In this document: one piece after another, positions 1 to 29,020 of the stretch
Layout of the letters: every line of letters begins with the position of its first letter
How positions within the stretch are numbered: the first letter of the stretch is position 1
Source of the DNA: Atherinomorus stipes
Lineage: Eukaryota > Chordata > Actinopteri > Atheriniformes > Atherinidae
NCBI GenBank assembly: GCA_023101725.1
Contig: JALJCO010001078.1
Coordinates: forward strand, 248,001-312,000
DNA: 64,000 nt
Direction: 5' to 3'
Made by a program: the position numbers and the translations under genes
The notes under the pieces: generated by a model
What the model was told of the DNA's origin: nothing
What the model saw: only the letters and a program-made list of their open reading frames with translations
Databases searched by the model: none

Positions 1-124
1 TATGCCATGTAAGTCAGGATTCATATCAGAAACAAAATGAATAAAATGTGCAATAATGTGTGCAAGAAAAATACTTCAGATCACGGCAAATATGAAATAT
101 AGCTGTGAACTGTGTCGTTCACAG

Positions 125-2390
125 CTACGGGGACAGCATTGAGGGCAACAAAGGGAGACGGGTGCACTGGAGGGCTGTGCGGCAGTGCACGGATATCACT
201 CGGACCTGGTGCGATCTGACCACTGAGACGTGGGACGTGGAACACGGGTACCATGCACGAGTTCGTGCCACAGGGCGGAGATTGTCCTCCAAATGGGCTG
301 TGACACGAAGGTTTGATCCAAAGTCAGACAGTAAGTAAGACACACACAGGCTAGTTTAAGCTTTTCATTTAGTTATAAAAAGAAAGGATAACAGGTTTTT
401 CTCTGCCCCTTTAGCTACTTTTGGCCCCCCACTGGTTTCTTTGGAAATAGAAAACAACAGCGTCATCATCACTTTAATGGGACCAATGAGATATCCAGCA
501 AACAACCACACCCCACAACTTTCCATGGCAGCAGTTTATCCCCACATGAGTTACAACCTCTCCATCCACAACCGCCACCGCAACCAGATAGTGAGTAAAG
601 CTATAGGCTAAAGCACGCTTAAACTCCTGGAGTGCCAACTAATCTGAGCACCTGCATGTTTGTAGCATCATTTTCCAGTGGCCACCAGTCCGTACAGATA
701 CCAGCTGTTGGATTACAGCACAGAATATTGCTTCTCTGCTAAGCCCAGATTCCTCTCCATGCCGGTGCGTTGCCAGGCCTCAGCATGGCACTGCATCACC
801 ACACCTCAAGGTACATACCTAGCATATGTGTTTGTGAAAGTGAAACTTAAGCTGCCAGGTAGACGAGTCGAAAGGAATGTGACTAAACATGATACAGAAG
901 CTGTGGAGTGATCGATGTTGCTTGTGCCAAGAAAATGACATTATATCACACAACCTGTATCAGGTTCTCCCAGATTTGATTTAATGAGTGTTATGTGACT
1001 CCAAACCTCTGTTTCCCCTCCAGACCCTATGATTGAGCATCTACAGAAGGTGGTTGTGGGTATTGTTGTTCCATCCTTGTGCATTTGTATAATTATGGTG
1101 GTTGGCTACTTTCTCTATAACTACCTCACTGGGAGAGGACAGAAGAGCCCGTTCATACTGGTAATGCAAATACTCTCTTATACAGATAATTGGTCAGAGT
1201 TAAAACAGTTTTAAAAACTAATGCTCATACGTTTCAATCTCTTCCCTCTCTAGAAACAACCCTCCTTTCACCCGCCACCTCTCACGCTCCCTCCTGATAA
1301 TCTTAACCTTTTCCTAATCAGCATCATTAGAGATGAAAAACCATCCGACCCTCCATGTTCTGAGCCCCAGCCAGGCGCTGCAAATCCTCCATCCAGCTAC
1401 TCGCCGCAGAGATATGGGGCACCCATACAGCCTGAGGAACCCGGGGATGATCTTTCTGTTGACTATGGGGCTGTCGTTATGGCTCCTGTTGTTAACAAAG
1501 GAGAAGGAGGAGAAATGGGACATGGTGAAGGTGGGAATAGTCTGATGGGTGATAAGCAGAAAAGTGCAGATAATGGCAACAGAAGGGACAACAATGATGA
1601 AGATGGCATTCATGCTCCTCAGGGAAAGCCCTGCCTCTCGCAGAGTAAGACCGACACATGCAAACAAACGCAGAGAGAGCTGAGCACTCTTCAGGTGCGC
1701 CCATGGGCTCATGTAAAACCAGCTTTACCGACTCAAACTCAGGCACAATTACAGCATCACCAATCTGTTACAGCTGAGCTCAACATTAGGGAGGAAGGCG
1801 GGGCGTTTCCAGGTTTATTTATAAGAAAAATCCCACAAACCAACCTCTTTAATGTCCTTCCTACCTCCCAAACACAAAGAGATGTGGAAGGAGAGGTAGC
1901 TGGAAAGATAGAAGTAGGAGAGGAGGGAAGAAGTGAGAATGTTCCCCTGCTCTCTGCTTATGCCTCCCAGAACGCTGTGTGTCATCCCGGCCAGCCTGAT
2001 GGCTTATCAGATGACTACGCTCTTCTGGAAGCAGCCGCGGCACAAGACACAGAAGATCATTTTGTTGATGAAGAGGAGGAAGAGGGAACTATCTGTGTTA
2101 ACTGGGACCCTGAGACCAGAAGGCTAGTGCTGCCAGAGATGGAGATGCAGTTGAAGAGAGAAGAGGAAATGAATGGGATGCATTCAGACAGCAGGAGAGA
2201 GGAGAGGATAGCAGGGGGAAATGAGACGCATACGAGCAGGGTTGAGCTGCAGTTGGAAAGTGTGTTTGTCAGGCAAACCTCCGAGGAAGAGGAAGAAGCA
2301 CAGAGAGTGCTGGAAAGAGGTGGGGATGCAGGGTGGGAAGTGGATGATGTTTTGACAGAGTGGGGCTTGGTGATACCAATAGATCAGTGA
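125..2390 (+). CDS. il20ra: Interleukin-20 receptor alpha-like class II cytokine receptor, 3' part (5 exons, 5'-truncated by window)
   Basis: Coding exons read as 125-330, 415-590, 666-810, 1024-1160 and 1254-2390 (stop TGA), all with GT-AG introns and compatible phases. The first two exons give the end of fibronectin-like domain D1 (CDLTTET, then ARVRA and SSKW) and the start of D2 (TFGPPLVSLE). Exon three gives the rest of D2 with Cys residues. Exon four holds one hydrophobic membrane segment (VVVGIVVPSLCICIIMVVGY). The last exon is a 378-residue cytoplasmic tail with a Box1-like PPDNLNLF stretch, two YxxQ motifs (YSPQ at 1398, YASQ at 1959) of the type that docks STAT3, an acidic patch, a VNWDPETRRL motif and a C-terminal EWGL. 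The WDP and EWGL motifs and the D1 sequence match what I recall of IL20RA better than IL22RA1 or IL10RA. Known role: plasma-membrane subunit for IL-19/20/24-type cytokines signalling through JAK-STAT. The signal peptide and N-terminal D1 exons are left of the window. In fish nomenclature it would be a crfb gene; the exact crfb number is not certain. Confidence 0.87.
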
Positions 2391-2510
2391 AAGATCGTCA
2401 TTATTTTATCCCAGATCTTTTGATCACAGCAGATCAGTTTCATATAGGTTTTGTATGTGATATTACTTTTAAAGCTGCATTCAGACTACATTTTAAATAA
2501 AATATTATGT
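2391..2510 (+). promoter_or_regulatory. il20ra: il20ra 3' UTR with poly(A) signal
   Basis: An AATAAA hexamer lies at 2496-2501, about 105 bases after the receptor stop codon, in AT-rich sequence. It is the nearest canonical signal and probably ends the transcript near 2515-2525. Use of later sites cannot be excluded. Confidence 0.6.
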
Positions 2511-3966
2511 TTCCCTTTATTTTTTCACGTGAGTATGCTCTCTAAGTGACCCTGCAGTTGACTGTTGGTATGTTTTTATCCATATTTACTTCATATTTTA
2601 CACATCAATAGTAGTTACGGTTTGTTTGGGCCATTTTATGGCCGTGAAAACATTTTATACTGCTCTTTGTGAGGTGCTTTAAATAGAGTACTTATCTTTA
2701 TGTTTTGGTGTTAGATTTGTTTAGAGTATAATAACATTTATCTGCATTTTGGGTTGCATTTCTGTACACTCAGAAATGTTAATGATCTGAGGAGAATAAC
2801 TGCTTGCATATGATTAAGATAAACATGTAGCACTTTATTCCTTTTGCCAATATACTAGATTAGCATCATTTACGAGTGTAGGTCCCTAAAGCATGTGGTT
2901 GGTTTTGTTTCTTGTCAATCAAGTACATTTTATTGTTTCATTTTTAATTTTTCTTTTTTGTTTCCTCTTCAAACTTTGTATACATATTTGTGTCTTCAGT
3001 ATTTACAGGATTGACAGATTGTCTTCTCATATTTCTGGTGTTGTGTAATGTTTGGCTTGTTCTGACATTCACAAGACGTTTGCAAGTGAAGGTATTTTAT
3101 GTTGTTGCGTTTACAAGTTGTTGAACTTTGTGTGCCAAATTGACCTCCATTTTCCACCACATGTGAAGCCTAATTGAAATGATCTGTAAATACTTAAACT
3201 TGTACTTTTGACTCATTTATTGTAATTCAAAAGAATGCTTATTGTAGGTTAAATAACCAATATGTATCAATGAAGGAAAACATCTGTTAATTTAGTTCCT
3301 CTTCCTATCTCTGTTTATTACAACACTGTGATGTGGGAAAGATGTTATGAACATTTATGTATTCTTTGCACAATGTCTCTTGATGTTATCTCAGGATTTT
3401 TTAGTGAGTTGTCGTTAATGGTCTTAAGCTGTAACACTTTCTGTTGGTCACAGGAAGTGGAATTACACTCAACAGGCACTTTGAGTTTCCTGTTATTAAA
3501 ACAACTCACGTTGAGGGTAAATGTAGTTTATCTCTGAAATATTTCGCACATATTTGTTCTTATAGTTTTTCAGTAGATTTGCACAACAAAATTACCTAAA
3601 GGAAATTAAAGGTATATGTCACATCTCTTTCTCAGTCCCATCTTTTTTTCTTTTTGCAGCTTTTGCATGGGGAGAATGTACCGCTTTAAAATGTGGACTT
3701 ACTCAAGGAAATACATGCTTTGAGAGACTGATCTTTGAACTGCACTGTTAATTTTTATTCCTGACAACAGCTTCTAAAATGAGACAGGAGCGTAGACAGA
3801 AACCTCTGCTGGACAAGTGCAGAGACACTCATCGAAACATTTATGGAAAAGGCCATAAAGACATTTGTTGTCCCAATGTGTCACCAGTTCAAAAAGAAAA
3901 AAAAGTATCTCATGAAGTATTTCAGTGCAAGTATTTTCTGTTTTTGTTCACAGTAGTTTACAGTAT

Positions 3967-4233
3967 TTAAAGGTGCATTTCAAATTTCATTGCCAGTATG
4001 GAGAGGTCAAAATGAGGTAAAATGTAATCTCTCCTGGAGATAATCGTCATTATTCTAGTAGCAATGTTTTGGATCAGTAGAAACTAGAAAGATATTTAGG
4101 AAATTATTTGCATATCCAGCTAAAGTAAGTAAATAAGTAACGTTTATTCATTACAGCAAGGGCCGGATCTATCTCATTGCACACGTTTGAACAGGTATAA
4201 ACTGTACTATTGGTTGTACAACAGCACCTTTAA
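3967..4233. mobile_element. Possible TTAA-flanked miniature element
   Basis: TTAA at 3967-3970 is followed by AGGTGC, and GCACCT is followed by TTAA at 4230-4233. The inverted match is only about seven bases, so this could be chance. The spacing and the TTAAAGGTGC ends resemble the clearer TTAA-bounded elements at 16984, 34617 and 50210. Confidence 0.3.
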
Positions 4234-4566
4234 GGGTAATACCCCAGAGACAATCCTTTACCCCACAACTAGGTATTAATTTCCTGAAAGTAGCTACATC
4301 GTTCAACAGACATTTTCAGCCACACGGCGATGACAGAGATGATTGAAGAGAGTAGCCTACAACAATAGTACCTTTAATAGTACCTCAATAACAATCCTAT
4401 CCTGATATTTAGACTGGGAATCAACTTATTTTCAACCACAAAATCAGTGTCTAGTGTTCAGTAGGTATTTCTCCTTCTTCATTTACTCTTAAACCTTTAC
4501 CCTCACCTCTGTTCTCTTTTTCCTCTGTTCCTTCCTCTAAAAAAATTAATAAACTGGAAAATGCCC

Positions 4567-4612
4567 CCCTAAAAAAACAAACAAACAAACAAACAAAAAA
4601 AGAAAACAAAAA
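4567..4612. repeat. CAAA-type simple repeat
   Basis: An A-rich tract with several tandem CAAA units. No function is inferred. Confidence 0.8.
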
Positions 4613-4729
4613 ACTATGGTTTATGCTCAATCCTTTTCTCTTTTCTCAATTGTAAAAGACATACTGATAGTCAATCGTCAACAGCTCCTGTTGATTATTC
4701 TCAACCATCAGGTGGCGCTGTTTGGCTAA

Positions 4730-4900
4730 ACAGCAGCTCCTCTCCGTCTGCTGTCATCCAACATGGCGTCGCTCGAGCGGGCTTCAGCTGCGGCTCCTGC
4801 ATCACTGGGCGGGGACCTGTAGTGGGTCGGGCTGCCAGCCGTTGGGCACTTCCGGCGGGGTCAGGTTTCCTTCAACTCGGCATTTAAATTGAGCTGCAGG
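4730..4900 (+). promoter_or_regulatory. ehd3: Probable ehd3 promoter, GC-rich with YY1-, SP1- and ETS-like motifs
   Basis: A GC- and CpG-rich patch stands out from AT-rich surroundings. It contains AACATGGCGTC (YY1-like, 4760-4770), GGGCGGGG (GC box, about 4808-4815) and CACTTCCGG (ETS-like, about 4848-4856). Such clusters are typical of TATA-less vertebrate promoters. It lies about 1 kb upstream of the ehd3 start codon. The transcription start cannot be fixed from sequence. An ATG inside the YY1-like motif opens a 19-codon frame ending at 4822. Confidence 0.55.
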
Positions 4901-5730
4901 ACCTCAGCTGCAGCCACATTGAGCACTCTGCTGTGACAGAAAATAACCCTCAGCGCCAGCTACAGAGTCTGCTCTTATTTTTGGTTGGAAAACGGCAGAA
5001 ATAATTGTCGACGCTGGAGAGGTTTGAGTTGTTTTTTGGGGGGTAGAAGAGCGGGAGAGGCTGAACAATAACGGGGGTTGCACTGTGACAGCAGCTCGGT
5101 GCATCATTTCTGGGATTCCTCTGCTAGCTTTTGGACGATATTGAATAGCGGTAACGTGATGATGTGCCTGGGCAAAATGGTATAAGCGTGGTATAAGAGT
5201 TTGTTTACTTAAAAAAAATAGTAAACAAAAACAAACTCATTGAATTCAGTGTTTTGCAGCTGTGTAGCATTATTGGCCTGGACTTGAGAGGACTAATGGA
5301 CTCGATGATGAAAGTGCGTTTGTATGATCAGGTTTGAAATCTGATAAGTAGATATGACCTTTTGATTAATTTGTTTCGGGGTTTTTGTTTTGTTTTGTTT
5401 TAGTTGTAAACATCAGCGCAGCCTCAATATTAGAATAATTTGTTTTAGTATAACATCAGGCATCTATTAAAAACAACTGCAGTCACCACCCATTCACAAC
5501 AGCAGGACAGAGACTGATAATTCACTGTCTTAGGACAAATATATGTTTATATTCAAGATCTGAAAGATTACAATTTTGGATAACTTGCTTTTAGAGTCTA
5601 GCTTTTTTTAAAAGATATTTTTTAAACTCAAATGAATATAACCTGAAGAGTAACAGGTTTATACGTTTTCACCACATAAGCGAGGATATCTCATTTTGTG
5701 TTGCTTAATACAAGCATCTGTTTTCCTCAG

Positions 5731-5850
5731 GAAGTAAAGCAAACTTGCAGGTCAAAAAATCAGAAGAAGCTGACACAAGTGTGCAGCTGATTACCAAGTT
5801 GCATTTGTAACACGTTAGTGGCTAAACTAGTAAAAAAGCACTCAGCGACA
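5731..5850 (+). other. ehd3: Probable ehd3 5' UTR part of first coding exon
   Basis: A good acceptor (pyrimidine run then CTCAG, ending at 5730) suggests the coding exon starts at 5731, giving 120 bases of leader before the ATG at 5851. A plausible upstream donor is GTAACG at 5151, which would put a non-coding first exon between the promoter patch and 5150. This is inference from splice-site appearance only. Confidence 0.45.
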
Positions 5851-22423
<16,573 letters not shown>

Positions 22424-22960
22424 ATGTTAGATTAGCTCATCACCTGCCCCTAAAGCCTGTAAGTAGCCCCACCCCCAACTCCTGAGAAACAAAATGGAAA
22501 CCATTCAATCAAAATTGGATATTTCCACCTCTCACTACATGCTATTCCTGTCATCCGCTTATCTGTAGTCGTAATTTTAGCAACTACTGCAGAAAATTAC
22601 ATTCAAATAAAAACTAATAAATTTGAGTGACTTTCAGCGTAATTGCTGGGAAGTTTGCAGATTGAAATTTGCCTCATAATTAGCTCTTAAGATGGAGTTT
22701 TAGTAGCATAGAAGTAGATTAATAGATCTTCATGCAACATTATCAGAAACAGCTCCGTGTTTTCAGACTAGATGTGAAAGTAGGACAGATTTTAATGAGC
22801 TCTATGAAGCTGTTGGGATATAAATTAAAAAAACACACTGGAATACAAACAATAATAGTTTATCTAAACTACTTCATGTGAACATAAAAACAAAAGGAAA
22901 GGGAAAAAAATGCTAATCTTTGTTACAGCATGTGGACTTTATGAATAAACTCAAATGGAG
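22424..22960 (+). promoter_or_regulatory. ehd3: ehd3 3' UTR with candidate poly(A) signals
   Basis: AATAAA hexamers occur at 22606-22611 and 22944-22949, about 180 and 520 bases after the stop codon. Either could end the transcript. Sequence alone does not decide, and a longer 3' UTR is possible. Confidence 0.5.
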
Positions 22961-25899
22961 CTGTAGTATTTCAGGTCCTCTTATCTTTTGCCTCCTGGAA
23001 CGACTGAGCAATCTGGCGTTTGTTTAAGCGCAACTTATTAAACAACTACGAGGATTTCCTGGAAAGCAGCTTGGGAAACAAATTCAGCAACAACACACAT
23101 GCAGCAGAAAGAAGGAAAATCTGGTTGCAGGACTTGTATCCAGTTATGATATTTTTATTCTAATAGTGATGCACTGTTGTTTGTATTTGTGTGTCTGGAG
23201 TTTGACATTGCCACGATCTTACTGTGGAGCCCATGCATTGAAGAACGGCAGGTGATTCGGGTCTTTTTATGATTTATAAACCAATTTTAAATCTCATTAA
23301 CATGTAATGATACTGTGATTATTAAAACATAATGTATTATGGGTATTGTCTGGACATAAACTTTGAATGTTGAATTTGCAGATGTTCATGGTTCTGTGTC
23401 GGTGTGTCCCGGCTTCTATGTGTACACATTTGAACACATATATCAGTGTTATTATTTGTAACATGTATGTATTCACTTGTAATCATTACACAAGCTACTA
23501 AGCTGAGCGTATTCACATTTGCTGTTAAATGAGAAGTCATTAATTTCTGAAAGTATAACTAGTATTTTAGTATAACTTTATGCAAGTCCAAAGTTTAAAA
23601 GAACAGCAGCTCAATAGTTCATGCTAAAAGATTTGGCTTTCCATTTCATGTATTTAAATATAGAGCCATGATAACATGATTCCTTTTAACAATATTTGAA
23701 CATGTCAGCAATATGCCAGTATGTGAGAATATTTACTTCACATTTGGACTATGTTGTGGTTTTATACCAGTTCTCTAGAGTCTGCAATGAGATAAAAGAC
23801 TCCCCTAACTAAGAGACTGGGTACCAACATGGAAAGATGTAAGAGTGTTTTCAGTATTGTGGCTACAGATGTGAAATCTTTCCAGTTCATGGCCACTTTG
23901 TCTCCTCCTGGTGTGTTTCTGTGCTGTTACTGTGAATCTAATGTACATACAAAAACTGACTGCATTCCAAGAATACAGATTAGGAAATCACTCTGCGTGC
24001 TGTACACATTACTTGCTCATATTTCATTAGTCGAGTGAGGCAATTTAAAATGTGGAAAAGATGCTTGTTGAATGTGGATTGCAAAACTAAGTTGTTCTCA
24101 CATGTTTGGAGGTTGCAACATGAAATTACTGGGGAACACATTGAGTGGAAACACTGGTGTTACGGTGGCTTGTCATAATGAGATGGTAATTCATCGCTGA
24201 AATCTGTACTTCATTGCTTTTCTGTCGGCATAAAGCGTCCAAAAATGTATTAAAATTCATATATTCAGCTGTCTGAGCGTTGACTTTGTTTTGCATTTAG
24301 AGTTCAGAATAAGCATGTCAGCTCATTTAACAAAGCGAACATGTGTTTTATGTTTACAGATGCAGTAGAGATGATCTTCTCATGGAGGATGTCCAGATAT
24401 ATATGTGAAGTTTGATTTTTGTGGAAATCTGTTTATTTTTTCATTATATAATAACAGGATATCTTCAGCAAGAAGGAAATGGAAATTTTGATTATTAATA
24501 ATTTTGCTATTAGTCTATCTATTGTAAAAGCTAATAGATTCACACAGACAACTGTGTGGTTGAAATGGAAAAAAAGTCCAGTGTGTGGATAATAATAGAG
24601 TTTATCAGCAGGAAAACATGAAATCGGAGGCTGTGCATCCTTGAGTAAAGACCCTGATTTACACTTGACAGAAAGTCAAATGCACTTTCCCTCCCAATGC
24701 TTTAAAGGTTTTGCTTAAAGATTCATTAAATGTTTTGTTTAGCTCCAACAATGACAAATGATGTGCTAGACATTCTGTGGTATGGGAAATGAAATTCCTT
24801 CATGGTATTTCTCAAGGGGCTCCCTCTTATCTTCAGTTCAATTTAGGGGAGTCTTCTTTCTGTGTAACATGAAGGAGATAGTAAGTTAGTTAGTCATCCT
24901 GCTTGAACTACATGAGGTCAGGTTTCAGTTTTATACGCAGGGTCTCTAACATAAACCATGAAATTACACGTGTTGCAGACAGCAGGAAACAGATCATGTG
25001 ACTATTGCCTGAAACCAGAAACATTTCTGTATCATCTAGGGACCTCTGCATGTATGCATATGTGCGGGGCAGGAAGTCAAAGCATCCCTTTGCACTGTGA
25101 CTTACAGACCCTATAAAACATAAACAAAAACATGCACAGACCAGATGAAGATGCAGCAATCTGTTGTCTCACACAGGATGTTCTGTTCTTGTCCACTATT
25201 TCCTGTCTAACCCATCTACCCACCCTCTAGACCACTTACAAACAGGCGCATCCTCTATCGTATAATATCAGCACCATTACATTTTATTTACTAGTCACAT
25301 CATAAGAAACCTGAGTTGATCAAATCATCATCAGCAGATTTGCATGTGTGACATAAATAATGGAAAACAAGGAATCACAGCACTGTTATACAGGCATGGT
25401 GGTGTGTGTCTGAATGTGAGCTCATTGTTCAGGAAATGTGCATGGATAACAGCTAAAATTAAGAAAGGCATAGGAAACATAAATTCTTTAACTATTTTAA
25501 GAGGAGTATTTTTGTCTTTCCTGGAAAATAAGGACAGCTGCAGCGGGATGATGAACAAGAGACCAGAGCAAAACTGGAGAAGCACGAGAGTCGGTGACAG
25601 ATGAAATGTGCTTTAGCTGCTCTTTAATCTTTTCAGAAGGAAAACACTTGCTTATCTTGAAATGTTTTGTTAGTTGTAATAAATGTGGCTCATCTGTCAA
25701 CAGGAATGCGTGAACATCAGTGTGTGTGTGTGTTTTGTGTGGACAATGTGAGTGTTTGGTGGAAACGTACACATGAGGAACACACTCATAGATCCGGCAT
25801 TTCAGAACATTGGGTGGAGATGATGCTGGCTCTCTCACAGAAACGCAAACACACATCTACTAGCTGGCCACGTAATTTAATATCGGTTAGTATCTTTTA

Positions 25900-26310
25900 A
25901 CTTTAGAACTACCACAATTTTGTAGTTTCAACAAGTAGTAGGAAACATTTCTCAGAGATTTTGCTCCTTATTGATATAACATCACACAAATGATGCAGAT
26001 TTCTTAGCTGTGCATCCATGATGAGAATCCTCTGTTCAACCACATCCCAAAACTCTGTGCAATTGAAATCTGGTGACAGTGGAGGCCATTGAAGTACACT
26101 GAACTCACTGTGTTCAACAAACTAATCGACATGATCTTGTCATGGTGCAGTGTCCTATTGGAAACAGGATGTGCACAATGTGGTCATAAAGTAAGGGACA
26201 TGGTCAGATTGACACTCTGGAAGGTTGTGGCATTTCAATTCTGCTCAAGTGCAACTTGTTTTGATCATGTCTACTTCTCTAAATGCACAGAGATGCTGCC
26301 ACCTGATTAA
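25900..26310 (-). mobile_element. Internally deleted Tc1/mariner transposon remnant
   Basis: Minus-strand reading of about 25910-26095 gives LQWPPLSPDFNCTEFWDVVE followed by an IMDAQLRNLHHLCDVI-like stretch. This is the C-terminal part of Tc1 transposases (WPxxSPDLNPIEhlWDvlE). The DNA up to about 26310 continues as the same family but is missing most of the upstream transposase. The conserved Asn-Pro-Ile of the family is changed to Asn-Cys-Thr. Inactive relic. Confidence 0.75.
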
Positions 26311-26639
26311 ACATGACTCAGTTACCATAAAGGCAGAAAAGTTGCAAAGTAACTAATTGGGTCATATCGTTTTCTAATAGCAATGCAAATTGATGTGAGG
26401 TACAATTAAGTTAAAGTTTTTATCAATCCGTCATCAGATTGTCAAATGAATCACATGACAGCTGACTTGTCATTTCTTGGTTAGGCAACTGTAGCTTGTG
26501 TATGTGTCCATTCTGCTTTGCATCACTGATGACGCTGCTGTTTCAATAAACTGTGCTGCAAATCTGCAAAGTATAGAACTAAATTAAACACAAAAACAGA
26601 ACAAAACACAGAAGCTTGAACCCTAAACATAACATTTTT

Positions 26640-26682
26640 AGAAATTCATTTATTTATTTATTTAATTATTTATTTATTTGGT
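26640..26682. repeat. (ATTT)n simple repeat
   Basis: Tandem TTTA/ATTT units with one interruption. Confidence 0.85.
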
Positions 26683-27376
26683 TTTTGTTGTTGTCAGTGA
26701 TGCATAATATAAGAAAAGCATACAAATGTAATAACACTGTTTAATATTGCAGAATAACGATATGACTTGGAATATAAAGTAATTCATTAATATATGGTGT
26801 AATCTCGGGTCTGCACTTGTCGTAATCCTTTTACATAATCCCATTTGTAATCTAAATGCAATATTGTGATAATAATTTTCTTTTCTTTTTTTGCAGACCT
26901 ATGATCAGGTTTTGCATTTCAAGGCTAGCAAAAATAAAAGAATTATAATGCTTCATTTATTGCAACTTAAGATGCATAAACTGCTTGAAAAGGCATTACA
27001 AGTGTTTTAAGATTATTTGATAACTGCACTTGAATGCCCTATATTAAAATAACTTCAGGAAATCCACATCCCTTGTAGATTGGTACATAGACAGCTTCAG
27101 AAACATATGCCTTGTTTTTTCCAGTTATTCCACTCTAGTCCTCTCTGAGCCAACTTGGATGACAATTTTATGCAGTCTCATCAGCAGTTTTTGTCTTTTT
27201 TTTGTTTTTAAAGCTACATCCACTTAGTTTTACAGTGCATGCACAGTTGGTGGCCTTGTAGTGTGATATGTCTGCACGCCACCACAGTTTAATAAACAAA
27301 CTGGAGAATCACATCAAGTTCAAGGGTACACAGATGTTCACACAAACTCCTCCTGAACATCCCATAAAATCTAGAT

Positions 27377-27578
27377 CAGAGTTGTTCAATTTGGTCCTAT
27401 GAGGGTCACAATCCAGCAGGTTTTCCATGTCTCCGTGCTCCTACAGATGTTAATGAGTGACTGTGCAGAGCTTGTTTGGCTGTTGGATCTATTTCATTTG
27501 AGTCAGGTGTGTTAGAGCAGGGAGACATGGAAAACCTGCCAGATTGCGGCTCTTGTAAGACCTAATTGAGTAACCCAG
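27377..27578. mobile_element. hAT-type miniature element (202 bp)
   Basis: The ends CAGAGTTGTTCAA and TTGAGTAACCCAG are imperfect inverted repeats. Internal CAGGTTTTCCATGTCTCC pairs with GGAGACATGGAAAACCTG, so the element is largely palindromic. Flanks ATCTAGAT (27369-27376) and CTCTAGAT (27579-27586) match at seven of eight positions, consistent with an old 8-bp duplication. Confidence 0.75.
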
Positions 27579-28699
27579 CTCTAGATGGCAAGCCAGAGAT
27601 GTTTCCAGTCCTGTGCCCAGTGGTCATCAGTGGTATTGAACTCAAAAGCTTGATATCTGATTCCAGAGAACTGGGTCCATCTTTTATTGGGACGTCCATT
27701 TAAAAAGTGTCCCGTTCTTTCATGAAAAAAGTAACATAAAATATCCTGCATGTCACCACAGTGTAATTATCTGAATTCTCTTTTGCTGAGTTGTGTTATG
27801 ATCTATAGATTTCCGCAATCAGATTCCAGGTATTACTGGTTAGTGCTTCTCTTTTTACCAAGCATGATCACTCCCAGCCCTTAAAGCACCAGTATGGTGA
27901 TAGCTGAATATGAAAGGCCTGCATCGATGGTCTCTCAGCATCAAACAAATGTTTAGTATGTTTTTGTTTGAAAAACTAAACCAAATCTGGATTTTTTTAA
28001 AGGTACATTGCACAAGATTATTAGTAATACCAGTATTTTATGATGGAGTTCAAACAGTATTCAGCCCAGCCTATGCCCTCATAAAAAAAAACCACCTTAT
28101 ACTTCAAGAGGGGACTATTTAGATGCAGATTGGGTGTTGGATGACTTCTAATCTGTAGTTGTGTTTGATAAAGGTGCATAAAGATAGTTGCTGTTATGTC
28201 CATATTATACAAGAATTATATAATTAATAGTTACACGGTGCTGTCAGCTGCTTTTTTTATGTGTCAACAAGATTTACATGGAGCGTGGAAAGTTCCCACT
28301 TTCCCCTCAGTTCCATCCCCACTGTGTAAATTCCCCAATCAGCCAACAGGAGCCACTAGAGCTGTGACAGAGACAAGATCTGCCACATTTCAGTGTTGGC
28401 AAGCAAAGATAGTTTCGTTTGTTAGTGCAGCAAACCACCACAGGCGCCCCATCCTCCTTCATCCACCACGCTTGACTTTACTGACTCATCCTCTTGTGAC
28501 TGATGGGAATTCATGAGTGTGTCCTTGAGGGTGGAGTGGTCACAAGGTTGGCTGAGTGGTGACACCTTACTGCTAATTGCCCTTTGTCTCCATGGCGACA
28601 CAAAGTGTGAGAGGTGAGCCTCTGCAAAAAAAAACAATAAGTGAAGTGAAAGAGCAGAGATAGGATGTGTTCAAACTTACAATTAGTGTGTTACAATTT

Positions 28700-29020
28700 C
28701 CACTATTCTCTCATGGAACCAGCTCCCAGTTTGGGTTCGGGAGGCAGAAACCATCTCTACATTTACAATAAGGCCTTACAGATTGTGGTGGTTAGCCATC
28801 CTTTTGTCACGTTGCGATAGGCTTACCAGGGAACGTCCCATGGTGCACTCAGTACTTCTTTCCATTTTTGTCTCTCTTCACTTTATTTTCTATAGACAAA
28901 TATATGAGAATATTGACGTCACTCACTTGTGTTCTCTCTTAGCAGGTAGCCCTGGCTAAAAGTAATATGCTTGTTCCCTCTGACCTCTTTCTATACAAAT
29001 AAAGCTAAATTGAATTAAAC
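28700..29020 (+). mobile_element. LINE (L2-like) 3' end fragment
   Basis: The sequence around 28715-28785 reads as a degenerate WNQLPVWVREAETISTF, resembling the C-terminus of L2-type LINE proteins (WNxLPxxIRxAxSLxxFK). It is followed by a non-coding tail ending in AAATAAAGCTAAATTGAATT, typical of such 3' ends. The frame is broken. Confidence 0.55.

Larger units (their letters stand above)
2511..4700. other. Intergenic region between il20ra and ehd3
   Basis: AT-rich sequence without a supportable gene. Short open frames here have no recognisable domain. It contains a possible TTAA-flanked miniature element (3967-4233) and a CAAA-type simple repeat (about 4567-4610). Nothing else stands out. 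Confidence 0.6.

Noticed and set aside
679..810. Acceptor at CCAG/TGGCC for the third receptor exon
   Set aside because: It gives the wrong reading frame after exon 415-590; the TGTAG acceptor ending at 665 restores frame and D2 sequence.
1314..1746. Minus-strand open frames opposite the receptor tail
   Set aside because: Shadow of the long + strand exon; no family features.
5818..5850. N-terminal extension of EHD3 by 11 residues
   Set aside because: No ATG upstream in the frame; the family starts at MFSW.
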